Below, in pieces: positions 44,118 through 53,209 of a DNA stretch of 64,000 bases. Both the position numbers and the translations under genes were made by a program. How positions within the stretch are numbered: position 1 is the stretch's first letter; each line of letters opens with the position of its first letter. This DNA comes from Actinomycetota bacterium. GTDB lineage: Bacteria > Actinomycetota > Acidimicrobiia > Acidimicrobiales > RAAP-2. The notes below the pieces were generated by a model. That model did not search any database. It had not been told where the DNA came from and worked only from the letters and a program-made list of their open reading frames with translations. The stretch covers positions 124,001 to 188,000 of the forward strand of contig WLNI01000002.1 of the NCBI GenBank assembly GCA_009699875.1, read 5' to 3'.

Positions 44118-45509
44118 TTAGATCCTGGAGTTGTACTTTGCGATGATTGAGTTCACCGTGGTTGACGCCTTGCTCAGCGCCGTTTTTGGAGAGGCACCGC
44201 CGGTGTACATCGAGTTCTCCGCATTAGCAATCGCAATACGAACTTGATCGTACGGGCCGACAACGGCACCAGAAGTGGCATTGTTCGTCACGCCCGTGCT
44301 CAGCATTGTGTAGGGAACTTTGTAGCCAGGATTCGCAGCCCAATAGGTCTGAACCTTTGAGGTGGACGCAGCATCAGTTCTGATGGGGATGTAGCCCGTC
44401 TCCGTTGACCATGTGGCTTGGTTCTCCGCTGAGTCCAGCCATGACATGAAGTTCCACGCAGCGGCTTGTTGTGCGGCGGGGACTTTGTTGGAGATATACA
44501 GAGCGGCTCCACCAGCTTGGGTTGCACCTTGTGGGTTGGCCTTGAGCGTTGGGAATGGCGCAACACCGAGTGTGACGTTCGGGTACTGACCAGAACCAAG
44601 GAGCTGGCTAATGGTCCCGAGTGCGGCTGACGTGTCAATCGTCATTGAGTACTTCCCGGCACCGATGCCCAAGAGGTTGTCGTAGGCGCTTGCACCGTTT
44701 GCTGGGTTGGTTCCGGCATTGCCTGAGCCAACAAGGGCCTTGAGCTGTGTAAAGAGCGAGCGCCCCGTTGAGGTGTTGAAGACAGAGCTCGTGGCCCGAG
44801 ATTGGCGACCGTTTCCGTTGTTGACGAAGAGCTGATTGGCGGTTGCTAACCATGCTTCAAGGTGCCAGGCGTCGAGTTTGAGACCCATGGTCCCTTGACC
44901 TTTGCTCTTAAGGATCTTGGCGTCAGCGATCAACTCAGGCAAGGTTGCAGGTGGCTTCGCAATGCCAGCCTTTGAGAACGCTTGGGTGTTGTAATAGAAA
45001 ATTGGTGCACTGACGTTGAAGGGGAGTCCTTGTTGTACGCCGCCGACTTTCCAGTACGAGAGCACTCGAGGCAGGAAGGTCTTCGTGTTGTACTTCGTGG
45101 CATTGATGCAGGACTGCACTGGAAGAATTGATTTGCTGTCCACGGCGCCTTGGAGATTGGAATCACCGATCATAGCCATGGCCGGAAGTCCACCGGTCGT
45201 GAGGCCCGCTTGCCACTTGGACCACGTCACGTCGTAGCCACCTTGTTGGACAAGGTTAACGTGCACCTTGCTCTGAGAACTGTTGTAGTTCGCAACGAGG
45301 CCTTCAAGGGCCGTTTCATTGGCTCGGGTCATTGCTTCCCAGAAGTCGATGTTCACGGTGCCTGATGCTTTCGAGAGTGCAGACGTTGGGCACGCCGGCA
45401 ACGAGGATGCGGCTCCTGCAGGAGCGGCGCTCAGCACAACGGTGGAGAGCATGGAGGCACCAAGCGTGGCGCTCAGGGCAAGGGCAGTCAGTGATTTGAT
45501 TGGTCTCAT
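44118..45509 (-). CDS. Sugar ABC transporter substrate-binding protein (UgpB-like)
   Basis: A 463-residue family 1 solute-binding protein. An N-terminal signal sequence (IKSLTALALSATLGASMLSTVVL) ends near APAGAAS; a later LPAC is not a standard lipobox, so the mode of anchoring is unclear. The mature part begins VNIDFWEAMTRANETALEGLVANYN and ends with ASTTVNSIIAKYN. It binds a carbohydrate, possibly a mannoside or sn-glycerol-3-phosphate-like ligand, in the cell-wall zone. It is the last gene of the mannosidase/sugar importer cluster on this strand. Confidence 0.87.
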   Translation of the reverse strand: MRPIKSLTALALSATLGASMLSTVVLSAAPAGAASSLPACPTSALSKASGTVNIDFWEAMTRANETALEGLVANYNSSQSKVHVNLVQQGGYDVTWSKWQAGLTTGGLPAMAMIGDSNLQGAVDSKSILPVQSCINATKYNTKTFLPRVLSYWKVGGVQQGLPFNVSAPIFYYNTQAFSKAGIAKPPATLPELIADAKILKSKGQGTMGLKLDAWHLEAWLATANQLFVNNGNGRQSRATSSVFNTSTGRSLFTQLKALVGSGNAGTNPANGASAYDNLLGIGAGKYSMTIDTSAALGTISQLLGSGQYPNVTLGVAPFPTLKANPQGATQAGGAALYISNKVPAAQQAAAWNFMSWLDSAENQATWSTETGYIPIRTDAASTSKVQTYWAANPGYKVPYTMLSTGVTNNATSGAVVGPYDQVRIAIANAENSMYTGGASPKTALSKASTTVNSIIAKYNSRI

Positions 45510-45515
45510 AGGACC

Positions 45516-45521
45516 AAGATA
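45516..45521 (-). promoter_or_regulatory. Candidate -10 box TATCTT of the sugar-binding protein gene
   Basis: On the minus strand TATCTT ends 6 nt before the ATG at 45509. A separate promoter would allow the binding protein to be made in excess of the permeases. Confidence 0.45.
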
Positions 45522-45550
45522 AGCACAAAAAATGGTCGGCGTGGATGCGG

Positions 45551-46435
45551 CTATTTCACCGAGCCAGCAGTGAGGCTTCTCACCAGTTGTTTCTGGAAAA
45601 TAATCAAGAGAATGATCAGGGGCAGAAAGGCAATAACTGTCCCCGCCAGCGAGACGTTGATCTGGTCGAGTTGGGTCGCAGCGAGTTGCTTTAGGCCGAT
45701 TTGGACGGTTCGAATCTTATTGTCATTGCCGCTGACCAAGAGGGGCCAGAGGTACTGATTCCAGGAGCCGAGGAACGAAAAGACTGCCAAGGCGGCAATG
45801 ACGGGTCGGCTCAAGGGGAGGACGACTCGCGTCAAGAACCGGACGTTCCCATAGCCATCCAAGAGAGCTGCTTCGCGAAGTTCTGGAGGCAGCGAGAGGA
45901 AGGCTTGGCGAAGGAGGAAGACGCCAAAGCCGGTGGCCAAGAATGGGACCGTTAATCCCTGAAAGGTATTCATCCAGCCAAGCGATGAGATGGTGGAGAG
46001 GTTTTGCGTGACGGTCACCTCAAAGGGAATCATCAATGTTGACAAGAAGATCACAAACAGCGTTCGTTTAAAAGGAAACTCCAAGAAGGCGAAGGCGAAG
46101 GCGGCCAAGACTGAGGTGACGATCTGCAGCGACACGATGATGATGGTCTGGATGAGCGAATTTCGAATGTAGACGCCGAGGTGGCCGCTGCTCCATGCGT
46201 CAGGGTACGTATGCCACTGCGGATTCGTGGGGAAGAACGGCGGAGGCTGGTGAGCGAGCTGAGAGGGAACGAGGAGTGAGTTCACAATGGCGAGATAGAT
46301 CGGAATGATGACGATCAAGGAACCCAAGGTCAAGATCAGATACCGAGCGATGAGCCGGAGACGATAGTTCAGAAGGTGATGTGTCACCTTGGGTGCTGGA
46401 CTGGCGAGTTGAGGTGGCGCACTACTTGCCGGCAT
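45551..46435 (-). CDS. Sugar ABC transporter permease (UgpE/MalG type)
   Basis: A 294-residue inner-membrane permease with six hydrophobic segments (first at LILTLGSLIVIIPIYLAIV) and the EAA cytoplasmic loop ELREAALLDGYGNVRFLTRVVLPLSRP. MalG-type permeases pair with a MalF-type partner, here the gene just upstream. ATG 46435 follows GGAGGG by 7 nt and overlaps the previous gene by 14 nt; the frame extends back to a TTG at 46456. Confidence 0.9.
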   Translation of the reverse strand: MPASSAPPQLASPAPKVTHHLLNYRLRLIARYLILTLGSLIVIIPIYLAIVNSLLVPSQLAHQPPPFFPTNPQWHTYPDAWSSGHLGVYIRNSLIQTIIIVSLQIVTSVLAAFAFAFLEFPFKRTLFVIFLSTLMIPFEVTVTQNLSTISSLGWMNTFQGLTVPFLATGFGVFLLRQAFLSLPPELREAALLDGYGNVRFLTRVVLPLSRPVIAALAVFSFLGSWNQYLWPLLVSGNDNKIRTVQIGLKQLAATQLDQINVSLAGTVIAFLPLIILLIIFQKQLVRSLTAGSVK

Positions 46436-47321
46436 AGTGAACCCTCCGTTCGACAAATCGAAGTTGGAGCAACGTGAAAATCAAGATGATGACGAATAAG
46501 ACAATGCTCAGGACCGCTGCTTGACCAGGGTCTGGATTTGTCCCTTGAATCGATTGATAGATGTAGTACAACAACACATTGACGTGAAGTTGTGATGCAT
46601 TTTGAGAACCAATGAGGATGTCGATTTGGCCAAATGTTTGGAACGCGTAGATCGTTCCGACGACAAGGCCAAAGAAAATGGTCGGCGAAAGCATCGGGAC
46701 TGTCACTCGCCAAAATGTCGTCCACGCCCCCGCTCCGTCCACCCGTGACGCCTCAAGGACGTCGTCGGGAAGCGACTGGAGGCCAGCGAGCATCACAATG
46801 AATGAAAGGCCCAGGAACTGCCAGATCGCCATGGCCGCAATTGACGGTAACGCCCAGGTGGGGCTTTGAAGAAGTGGCGGGTTGGGGTTAATGCCGAGCC
46901 ACGGCAAGAATCCGACGATGGGGTTCATCAAGGTTCCAAAAATCAGGGCACCAACCGCAACCGAGGTCACCACCGTCGAGGAGAAGATGACTCGAAAGAT
47001 AGCCATACCTCGCAATGCCTTGTGAGCTGCAACGGCGAGTGCCAGGCCTAAGAGAAGTCCGGTTGGCACCACCAAAAGTACGAAGAAGAGAGTCGAGAGA
47101 AGTGACTGCATGAACTCTGAGGAAGAGAGAATGCTCGCATACTGCGAGAAGCCGATGTATTTCGATGGGAGGCCCGGGTAGGGAGGCGTCTGGAACATTG
47201 CCAATCGGAAGTTTTCAAAGAACGGATAGAACGTGAAGACGCCGAAGATGAACAGCGACGGGAAGAGAAACAACGCAGCCAAGCCCCAGTTCTTCCGCCT
47301 GGCCTTTGGCGTCAGAATCAT
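46422..47321 (-). CDS. Sugar ABC transporter permease (UgpA/MalF type)
   Basis: A 299-residue permease with six membrane segments, beginning WGLAALFLFPSLFIFGVFTFYPF and containing the EAA loop DDVLEASRVDGAGAWTTFWRVTVPML. It forms the membrane channel with the UgpE-type protein. The start overlaps the stop of the ATPase gene by 4 nt and its end overlaps the UgpE-type start, so the three are translationally coupled. Confidence 0.9.
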   Translation of the reverse strand: MILTPKARRKNWGLAALFLFPSLFIFGVFTFYPFFENFRLAMFQTPPYPGLPSKYIGFSQYASILSSSEFMQSLLSTLFFVLLVVPTGLLLGLALAVAAHKALRGMAIFRVIFSSTVVTSVAVGALIFGTLMNPIVGFLPWLGINPNPPLLQSPTWALPSIAAMAIWQFLGLSFIVMLAGLQSLPDDVLEASRVDGAGAWTTFWRVTVPMLSPTIFFGLVVGTIYAFQTFGQIDILIGSQNASQLHVNVLLYYIYQSIQGTNPDPGQAAVLSIVLFVIILIFTLLQLRFVERRVHYAGK

Positions 47322-48382
47322 CGGCGCTCACCAGTCTGAGCATCAAATGCCAAGACCTTGCCCGTGACTGCGAGATGAACGGAATCTCCCAGGGAGGGAA
47401 TGACTTCGTTCGCCGCTTGGCGAACAGTCAGGATTTCTCCCGTTTCAATTGTGACGACGACATGGACTTCGCTTCCGAGGCGTTCAATTAAGGAGACGCT
47501 TCCCGGGAGGCCAGTTGAGCTCAACGCGACTGATTCTGGACGAAAACCAAGAGAGAGAGGACCGTTGAATTGATATGCGTCGTCATGAAGAAATCCTGGC
47601 GACGCGTCAACACCACCGAGATGGATGCTGCGTGCCTCACTGTCAACGACACCAGTCACGATGTTCATCCCTGGGTTGCCAACAAATCGTGCGACGAAGA
47701 CATTCTGGGGGTTCTCGTAGAGTGCAGAGGGCGTCGCCACTTGCTGAAGAATCCCGTCGTTCATGACCGCAATTCGATGCCCCATTGTCATCGCTTCGAC
47801 CTGATCGTGGGTGACATAGAGCGTGGTGGTTCCAAGCCGTGCTTGGAGTGCGACAATCTCGGCTCGCGTTTGAATTCGGAGTTTGGCATCAAGGTTGGAA
47901 AGTGGTTCGTCCATCAAGAATGCCGCAGGCTGGCGAACAATTGCTCGAGCGAGGGCTACTCGCTGGCGCTGACCACCAGAGAGTTGGCCGGGCTTTCGAT
48001 CGAGGTACTCGTCAAGATCAAGACTCTTGGCAACGTCGAGAACAAGTCGTTGGCGCTCTTCTTTTGAACTGATTCTTTTGCGGAGGGGAAACTCAATATT
48101 GCGAGCCACACTCAAGTGAGGGTAGAGCGCGTAACTCTGAAAGACCATAGCGACGTCTCGGTCTTGAGGCTCCAAGCCTGTGACGTCGTTCCCGTCGATG
48201 GCAATGATGCCCTCGGAGACATCCTCAAGTCCAGCAACCATTCGCAGTGCTGTTGTTTTTCCGCAGCCTGAGGGCCCAAGCAGGACAAGAAACTCGCCGT
48301 CTTCAACGTCGAGGTTGAGCGCATCAACTGCGGTGACGTCCCCGAACCTCTTCGTCGTTCCTTGAAATGAAACTGTGGCCAC
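47318..48382 (-). CDS. Sugar ABC transporter ATP-binding protein (UgpC/MsmX type)
   Basis: A 354-residue CUT1-family ATPase: Walker A GPSGCGKTT, Q-loop QSYALYPHLSVARNIEFPL, signature LSGGQRQRVALARAI, Walker B AFLMDEPLSNLDAKLR, the H-loop YVTHDQVEAMTMG, and a C-terminal TOBE/OB regulatory domain (residues about 235-354). Such ATPases often serve several sugar importers. GTG 48382 follows GAGGGAC. Upstream is the mannosidase gene, 89 bases away. Confidence 0.92.
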   Translation of the reverse strand: MATVSFQGTTKRFGDVTAVDALNLDVEDGEFLVLLGPSGCGKTTALRMVAGLEDVSEGIIAIDGNDVTGLEPQDRDVAMVFQSYALYPHLSVARNIEFPLRKRISSKEERQRLVLDVAKSLDLDEYLDRKPGQLSGGQRQRVALARAIVRQPAAFLMDEPLSNLDAKLRIQTRAEIVALQARLGTTTLYVTHDQVEAMTMGHRIAVMNDGILQQVATPSALYENPQNVFVARFVGNPGMNIVTGVVDSEARSIHLGGVDASPGFLHDDAYQFNGPLSLGFRPESVALSSTGLPGSVSLIERLGSEVHVVVTIETGEILTVRQAANEVIPSLGDSVHLAVTGKVLAFDAQTGERR

Positions 48383-48471
48383 TTGTCCCTCGATTCTTTA
48401 TCAACGTATTCCTAGCAAAGAATTTGAACCAGGAGGTGAGGAGATCGTGACCGTTGGGGTCTGTCGATGAC

Positions 48472-51132
48472 CTAGTTGGTGTGGCTCAGGCGGAGGGTGG
48501 CTATTTTGTTCGGGCCGAGTTCAAGAGACCCTTCAAAAGCTGAGAGCGGAGCCCCTCTCAGATCAACCAGCCACCCCTGACGCCCTGGAATCCTCACGTT
48601 TGCGGTCGAATCAGTTGGATTAAAGACCCTGACTTCCAGCAGTCCATCGACTCGCCGCAAGCTTGAGACCTCGCCGCCAGTGACCTCCAAGCGAGAACCT
48701 TCGGGCTCTCGAGTCCCTCCGCCGGGGGCTGTCACCACTTCGAGAGGAAGGAGGACGTCGTCAGCGAGCGCATAAGGTTCGACCTGTTCGACACTCAGGG
48801 CGTAGTTCGATGTGATGGTCTTGCCAACGAGTTGCAGGCCATCAACGGGAGTCAGTGGACCAGCGGGGAAGGGCCGATAGGTCATTCCAAGCCGAGAGAG
48901 CATTCCCGTGGAGCGAAGGAGCGTTAGAGCGAGACCGTGCGCGTGATCGCTGTCAATATCGATCAACTCGTACTCGTTCAACCCTTCGTGCACGACGGTG
49001 AGTCCGCCGGCCGAGACGAATCGGCGAGAAGGAAATGTCGGTAAGCCAAACTCATCAGAACGACCTTCCGCGCTGAGACTCCGTTCTACGACGGTGAACG
49101 CACACTCAGCCGAAGAGTGATCGGTGGGTGCTGGAAGGGGAAGGTGAACACGGAGTCGGTGATCTCGCGACGGATTCATAAAGGTGCTGGTGACGCGCAC
49201 AAACGAATCATCGGCGACGAGTGACACGGTGGTCGTGATGAGAACATCGTGGGCACCCACTCGTTTCTGCGAGGCACCGTCAACATGGTCAGGCCATGAG
49301 TAGTGGCTCTCGATTTCAGCAGAAACTCGGACTGGTCCCGACTCGGTGATTCGGACGACCACTGAATCGGGCCTCTCAACAACGGTGTCATTGGCGGGCG
49401 GTGAGTAGTTATAGCTGTCGCCGAGATCTCCCACGTCAACAAGGCGACCAAAGCCCGTCAGTCCGTTAAGCGAGAACGTTCCATCGATCGGGTCGATGAC
49501 GACAGACGTCGCTCCGTTTGAGAGGGTGACGACACCCTCGTCTTCATGGGCGTCAGCGGAGTGAACAAGCGTGGCAGGAGTAAACGCGCTCCACCCAAAA
49601 CCCGGAACCTCTTGAGCGCGAGCGAGTACCCGACGAATCCGTGGTTGGTCGAGCGACACGTGAACCATGACGTCAGGTCGAGCGCCCAGGCGTGTGTAGA
49701 TATCCTGCTTGGCCTCAGCAATGGGAACGTTGGGACGTTCATCTGGGCCAACGGTCACGGTGAGATGGAGACCGTCATCTTGATCTTCAATCGAGACCTC
49801 GTGAACCCAGGCGTCATTGTCAATTTTCGGACCTTGGAGCATGCCGAGAATGGTCTTCGTGGTGGTGGCGTCGAGGACCAGTGTGCCCGGGAGATTCATC
49901 CGCTCTGAGAGGACCTGGACGCGTTCATCGTCGATGTCATCGCCAGTCACGACGAGTTCAACGAGACCACCTCTCGGCCGACTCGATGAATTGACAACGA
50001 CATTCCCTGGATCTTTGAGGGAGCGCGCAAACGTTCCGAGCGCTCGGGTGGCGATTCCTTCGCCGATATGGCGGGCTTCGGAAAAACGGTGGAGAACGGC
50101 ATCGACGACATCATCGACTGAGCAGGCACAGATTGAGTCGTGTGCGCTGTTGCGAATCATTTCTTTCCAGGCCAAGTCCAAGAGTCTCGTTGGATAGTTC
50201 GCTTCATCGACGAAGAGCGCAGCCAATGGCTCAGCTCGGCGCTCGAGCGCTCGCTCTGTGATGGCCACTGATCGCTTAACGTCGACGCGATTCGACGTCA
50301 CTCCCATCAACATATTGGAGCGGAAGCCAGAACGAAGCTCGCCCTTCCAGCGCTCGAGATTCTCTCGAGGGGCACGCGCCATGTAGTCAGGGAGGGACGT
50401 GATCTCAAAAACAAGGTCATCTTGAATTTCGTTTGCTTCGGCAACAACACGGCCCAGCCACTCTTGAGGGTGAAGGTGGTCAGAACCATTCATCAGCAAC
50501 AGTTCATCAAGAAGAAAATCATCAATCTCCTCGATATGATCGCGAACTCGCCGTACAAAATCTTTGGCGTCTTCGGGGAGAGCGGCCCCGTTGCCGTAGC
50601 CCACGGGGAGGTATTCGGCTCGAAGCGTTGATCCGTCAGGGCCTTCCCACAGAAACCCAGTCTTCGTGATGGCAGAGGGAACCCCTCGCCACAGCACCGT
50701 GTTGTCAAAGCCTGCCTGCGTCAAAATTTGAGGCATCTGTGCGATATGGCCAAACATGTCAGGGAGATAGCCAACGCTCATGACCCCTCCAAATGCGGCA
50801 CCGCGTTTGATGCCAAGTTGAAGATCTCGAATAATGGTCTCGCCAGAGACCAAGAACTCGTCCATCAAGATGTACCAGGGACCCATCGTGAGGCGACCAG
50901 AACTGGCCAAGTGACGAATTCTCTCTTCGGCTTCGGGGCGAACTTCTAAGTAATCGTCAACGACGGCCATCTGGCCGTCAAGAAGAAACTTTGCGTATGA
51001 GGGGTCGGTCTCTAACAGGTCAAGCAGTGTATCGAGCATGTCGACCAAGTTCATCCGAAACGTCTGGTACGGCTCGTACCACTCTCGATCCCAGTGCGAA
51101 TGAGGAACGATGGAAACTCGGGAAACGGTCAT
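48472..51132 (-). CDS. Alpha-mannosidase, glycoside hydrolase family 38
   Basis: An 886-residue GH38 enzyme with no signal peptide, thus cytoplasmic. Catalytic-domain motifs are VSIVPHSHWDREWYEP (zinc ligands His and Asp), FLLDGQMAVVDDYLEV, GPWYILMDEFLVSGET, and GYLPDMFGHIAQMPQIL with the nucleophile aspartate; the helical GH38 mid-domain follows (NSAHDSICACSVDDVV), then the large beta-sandwich. It would hydrolyse terminal alpha-mannose from imported mannosides. ATG 51132 is fixed by the TAATCT box. It heads the cluster with the CUT1 importer. Confidence 0.92.
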   Translation of the reverse strand: MTVSRVSIVPHSHWDREWYEPYQTFRMNLVDMLDTLLDLLETDPSYAKFLLDGQMAVVDDYLEVRPEAEERIRHLASSGRLTMGPWYILMDEFLVSGETIIRDLQLGIKRGAAFGGVMSVGYLPDMFGHIAQMPQILTQAGFDNTVLWRGVPSAITKTGFLWEGPDGSTLRAEYLPVGYGNGAALPEDAKDFVRRVRDHIEEIDDFLLDELLLMNGSDHLHPQEWLGRVVAEANEIQDDLVFEITSLPDYMARAPRENLERWKGELRSGFRSNMLMGVTSNRVDVKRSVAITERALERRAEPLAALFVDEANYPTRLLDLAWKEMIRNSAHDSICACSVDDVVDAVLHRFSEARHIGEGIATRALGTFARSLKDPGNVVVNSSSRPRGGLVELVVTGDDIDDERVQVLSERMNLPGTLVLDATTTKTILGMLQGPKIDNDAWVHEVSIEDQDDGLHLTVTVGPDERPNVPIAEAKQDIYTRLGARPDVMVHVSLDQPRIRRVLARAQEVPGFGWSAFTPATLVHSADAHEDEGVVTLSNGATSVVIDPIDGTFSLNGLTGFGRLVDVGDLGDSYNYSPPANDTVVERPDSVVVRITESGPVRVSAEIESHYSWPDHVDGASQKRVGAHDVLITTTVSLVADDSFVRVTSTFMNPSRDHRLRVHLPLPAPTDHSSAECAFTVVERSLSAEGRSDEFGLPTFPSRRFVSAGGLTVVHEGLNEYELIDIDSDHAHGLALTLLRSTGMLSRLGMTYRPFPAGPLTPVDGLQLVGKTITSNYALSVEQVEPYALADDVLLPLEVVTAPGGGTREPEGSRLEVTGGEVSSLRRVDGLLEVRVFNPTDSTANVRIPGRQGWLVDLRGAPLSAFEGSLELGPNKIATLRLSHTN

Positions 51133-51139
51133 AGGCAAT

Positions 51140-51145
51140 AGATTA
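51140..51145 (-). promoter_or_regulatory. Candidate -10 box TAATCT of the mannosidase gene
   Basis: On the minus strand TAATCT ends 7 nt before the ATG at 51132, the leaderless spacing. An in-frame codon further upstream (51171) would contain this box and is disfavoured. Confidence 0.55.
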
Positions 51146-51161
51146 TGACCCCAGATTGGCC

Positions 51162-51186
51162 TCTGGCGCACGCCAGAAAGGTGCGC
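51162..51186 (-). terminator. Inverted repeats between peptide importer and mannosidase
   Basis: TCTGGC/GCCAGA (51162-51167, 51172-51177) overlap an alternative stem GCGCAC/GTGCGC. They lie between the dppC stop and the mannosidase promoter and may end the peptide-importer message; no T-run is present. Confidence 0.35.
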
Positions 51187-51194
51187 TTAAAGCC

Positions 51195-52148
51195 CTATCG
51201 CCGCTGAAGGCGAACTTCGAGTGAATCCCTCAGGGCATCACCGATGTAGTTCAGGGCCACCACGACGAGAACGATGCACAGCCCAACGGGGTAGATCTCC
51301 CACCAGTAGCCGTTCGAGGCGAAGTTCACGCCGTTCGAGAGCATCGTGCCCCAGTCCGTCTGAGGGGCGGGGACGCCGAGCCCCAAGAATCCGAGCGCTG
51401 CGAGCAGCAAGATCGAGTCGGCGACGTCAAAGGTGGCGAAGACAACGATGGTGCCAACTGAGTTCGGGACGATGTGGCGACCAATAATTCTCTTGCGTGT
51501 TCCACCCATCACTCGCACGGCCTGCACGTATTCTCGAGTTCTCAGTGTGAGTGTTTCGGCCCTGATAAGTCGGGCAGGCACGAGCCACGACACCGCAGCT
51601 ATAACCACAATCAACATTGTGGCGGTGGGACGATAAATCGTGACGAGGGCAATGAGCAAGAACAACACGGGAATCGAAAGGCCGATATCAACAAATCGCA
51701 TGAGGGCCGCGTCAAACCAACCGCCGAAGAAGCCAGAAAGTGCTCCATACGCTATGCCGATTACGGTGGCCACGAGGGCCGCAAAAAAACCAACGATGAG
51801 TGAGATTTGGCCTCCGTACATCAGCCGTCCCAAGACGTCGAAGCCACTTTCGTCCGTCCCGAGCCAGTGGGCCGAACTTGGGGGAGAGTTCTGCGTCGAA
51901 TTTAAAAGTGCATCTTGGGTATTTGTTTGATTGGTTACGTAAAGATCGGGCCCAATAAAACAGAACACGACAATAAAGATGAGAAAGACGGCACTGATGA
52001 CGGCAAGTTTGTTTTCAGTAAACACATGGAACATGTTCCGTAGAAAGCCTCCGTCGCTAACGGCGTTGCCACCTTCTGGTGCGAGCGCCTCTGCGTCGCT
52101 GCTTTCAGGTTCAGGAAGGGGGAGTCGCTCGAATGGGTCCATCGACAT
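51195..52148 (-). CDS. Peptide ABC transporter permease (DppC/OppC type)
   Basis: A 317-residue permease with a cytoplasmic N-terminal region of about 45 residues, then hydrophobic segments (NKLAVISAVFLIFIVVFCFIG and five more) and the OppC-type loop RTREYVQAVRVMGGTRKRIIGRHIVPNSVG. GTDESGFDVLGRLMYGGQISL is typical of DppC. It forms the channel with the DppB-type protein, whose stop overlaps its ATG as TGATG. No ATPase gene follows. Confidence 0.91.
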   Translation of the reverse strand: MSMDPFERLPLPEPESSDAEALAPEGGNAVSDGGFLRNMFHVFTENKLAVISAVFLIFIVVFCFIGPDLYVTNQTNTQDALLNSTQNSPPSSAHWLGTDESGFDVLGRLMYGGQISLIVGFFAALVATVIGIAYGALSGFFGGWFDAALMRFVDIGLSIPVLFLLIALVTIYRPTATMLIVVIAAVSWLVPARLIRAETLTLRTREYVQAVRVMGGTRKRIIGRHIVPNSVGTIVVFATFDVADSILLLAALGFLGLGVPAPQTDWGTMLSNGVNFASNGYWWEIYPVGLCIVLVVVALNYIGDALRDSLEVRLQRR

Positions 52149-53104
52149 CAGTCGTCTCCTCCGAGGCGAATACGTGGATCAGCCGCAGCGTAGAGCACGT
52201 CTGCAAGAAGCGATCCGACGACGGTGGCGATGGTGGCAATCAGGGTCGTCCCCAAGACGAGCGGGATATCGTCGTTACTCGCACTCTGCACGGTGAGCAG
52301 TCCCATCCCTGGGTAGTTGAAGACGTCTTCGACGATCAACGCACCTCCCACGATGGCCGGGAGTGTCAGGCCGAGCAGCGTAAGGATAGGGAGGAGGGCA
52401 TTGCGAAAGGCATGGCCGTAGAGAATCCGACGAGGGCTTCCTCCCTTCGCCTTGGCGGTGCGGATGTAGTCCTCGGTCAAGGTATCGAGTACCGACGAGC
52501 GCATGTAGCGACTAAACCCCGCCACCGTCAGTGCGGCAAGAGCAACGACGGGAAGAACGAAGGCTCGTGGATTTGTGAAGACCGCCCAGGCGGACGCGTC
52601 TGAAGGTGGCTGCGAAGGAAACCAGTGGAGAGTGAACGCAAAGAACAAGATCAAGAGCTCACCGATCAAGAATGCGGGCATTGCGTAGAGCACGAATGAG
52701 ACGGCAGTCATCGAGTAGTCAAAGACATGGTTTCTCCTGACCGCCTGCGCCATGCCTAATGGGATTGCGATGACCAAGGCCAGCAAGGTCGAGACCCCGA
52801 CGAGCACGACTGTCTTTGGAAGACGGTTGATAATGAGCGCCGTTACGCCTTGATTGTTGCGATACGAATATCCAAGATCACCTCTGAGTAGGCCCAAGAT
52901 GTAGTGCCAGTACTGCACCCACAGTGGCTGATTAAAACCATTCAAAATATTGAAGTGAGAGATCTGACTCTGGGTGGCCTTTGGGCCAAGGGCGGCCCGA
53001 GCTTGGCCACCAGGAATGAGTTGGCTCAGTACAAAAACAATCAAGGTCACACCGAGAATGACAATGATGGCTTGGCCAAGTCGGCGAAGGAGGTAGCCAA
53101 GCAT
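52148..53104 (-). CDS. Peptide ABC transporter permease (DppB/OppB type)
   Basis: A 318-residue permease beginning MLGYLLRRLGQAIIVILGVTLIVF, with six membrane segments and the loop MRSSVLDTLTEDYIRTAKAKGGSPRRILYGHAFRNALLPIL. LGDLGYSYRNNQGV-like motifs (RGDLGYSYRNNQGVTALI) are standard for this group. It lies 105 bases after the binding-protein stop, separated by a hairpin, and is coupled to the DppC-type gene. Confidence 0.92.
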   Translation of the reverse strand: MLGYLLRRLGQAIIVILGVTLIVFVLSQLIPGGQARAALGPKATQSQISHFNILNGFNQPLWVQYWHYILGLLRGDLGYSYRNNQGVTALIINRLPKTVVLVGVSTLLALVIAIPLGMAQAVRRNHVFDYSMTAVSFVLYAMPAFLIGELLILFFAFTLHWFPSQPPSDASAWAVFTNPRAFVLPVVALAALTVAGFSRYMRSSVLDTLTEDYIRTAKAKGGSPRRILYGHAFRNALLPILTLLGLTLPAIVGGALIVEDVFNYPGMGLLTVQSASNDDIPLVLGTTLIATIATVVGSLLADVLYAAADPRIRLGGDD

Positions 53105-53139
53105 TAGAGACGCATCTTACCGAGGAGTGCTCGCAATGA

Positions 53140-53175
53140 AAGAGTCCCCCGACCTAGGTTGGCCGGAGGACTCTT
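53140..53175 (-). terminator. Hairpin between binding-protein and permease genes
   Basis: AAGAGTCC (53140-53147) pairs with GGACTCTT (53168-53175), with further pairing inside. Placed between the binding-protein stop and the dppB-type start, it may reduce read-through or protect the upstream message, raising the binding protein over permeases. Confidence 0.55.
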
Positions 53176-53209
53176 CTTCAACGACATGTCGTGGCGTCTC
53201 AATGGATGC

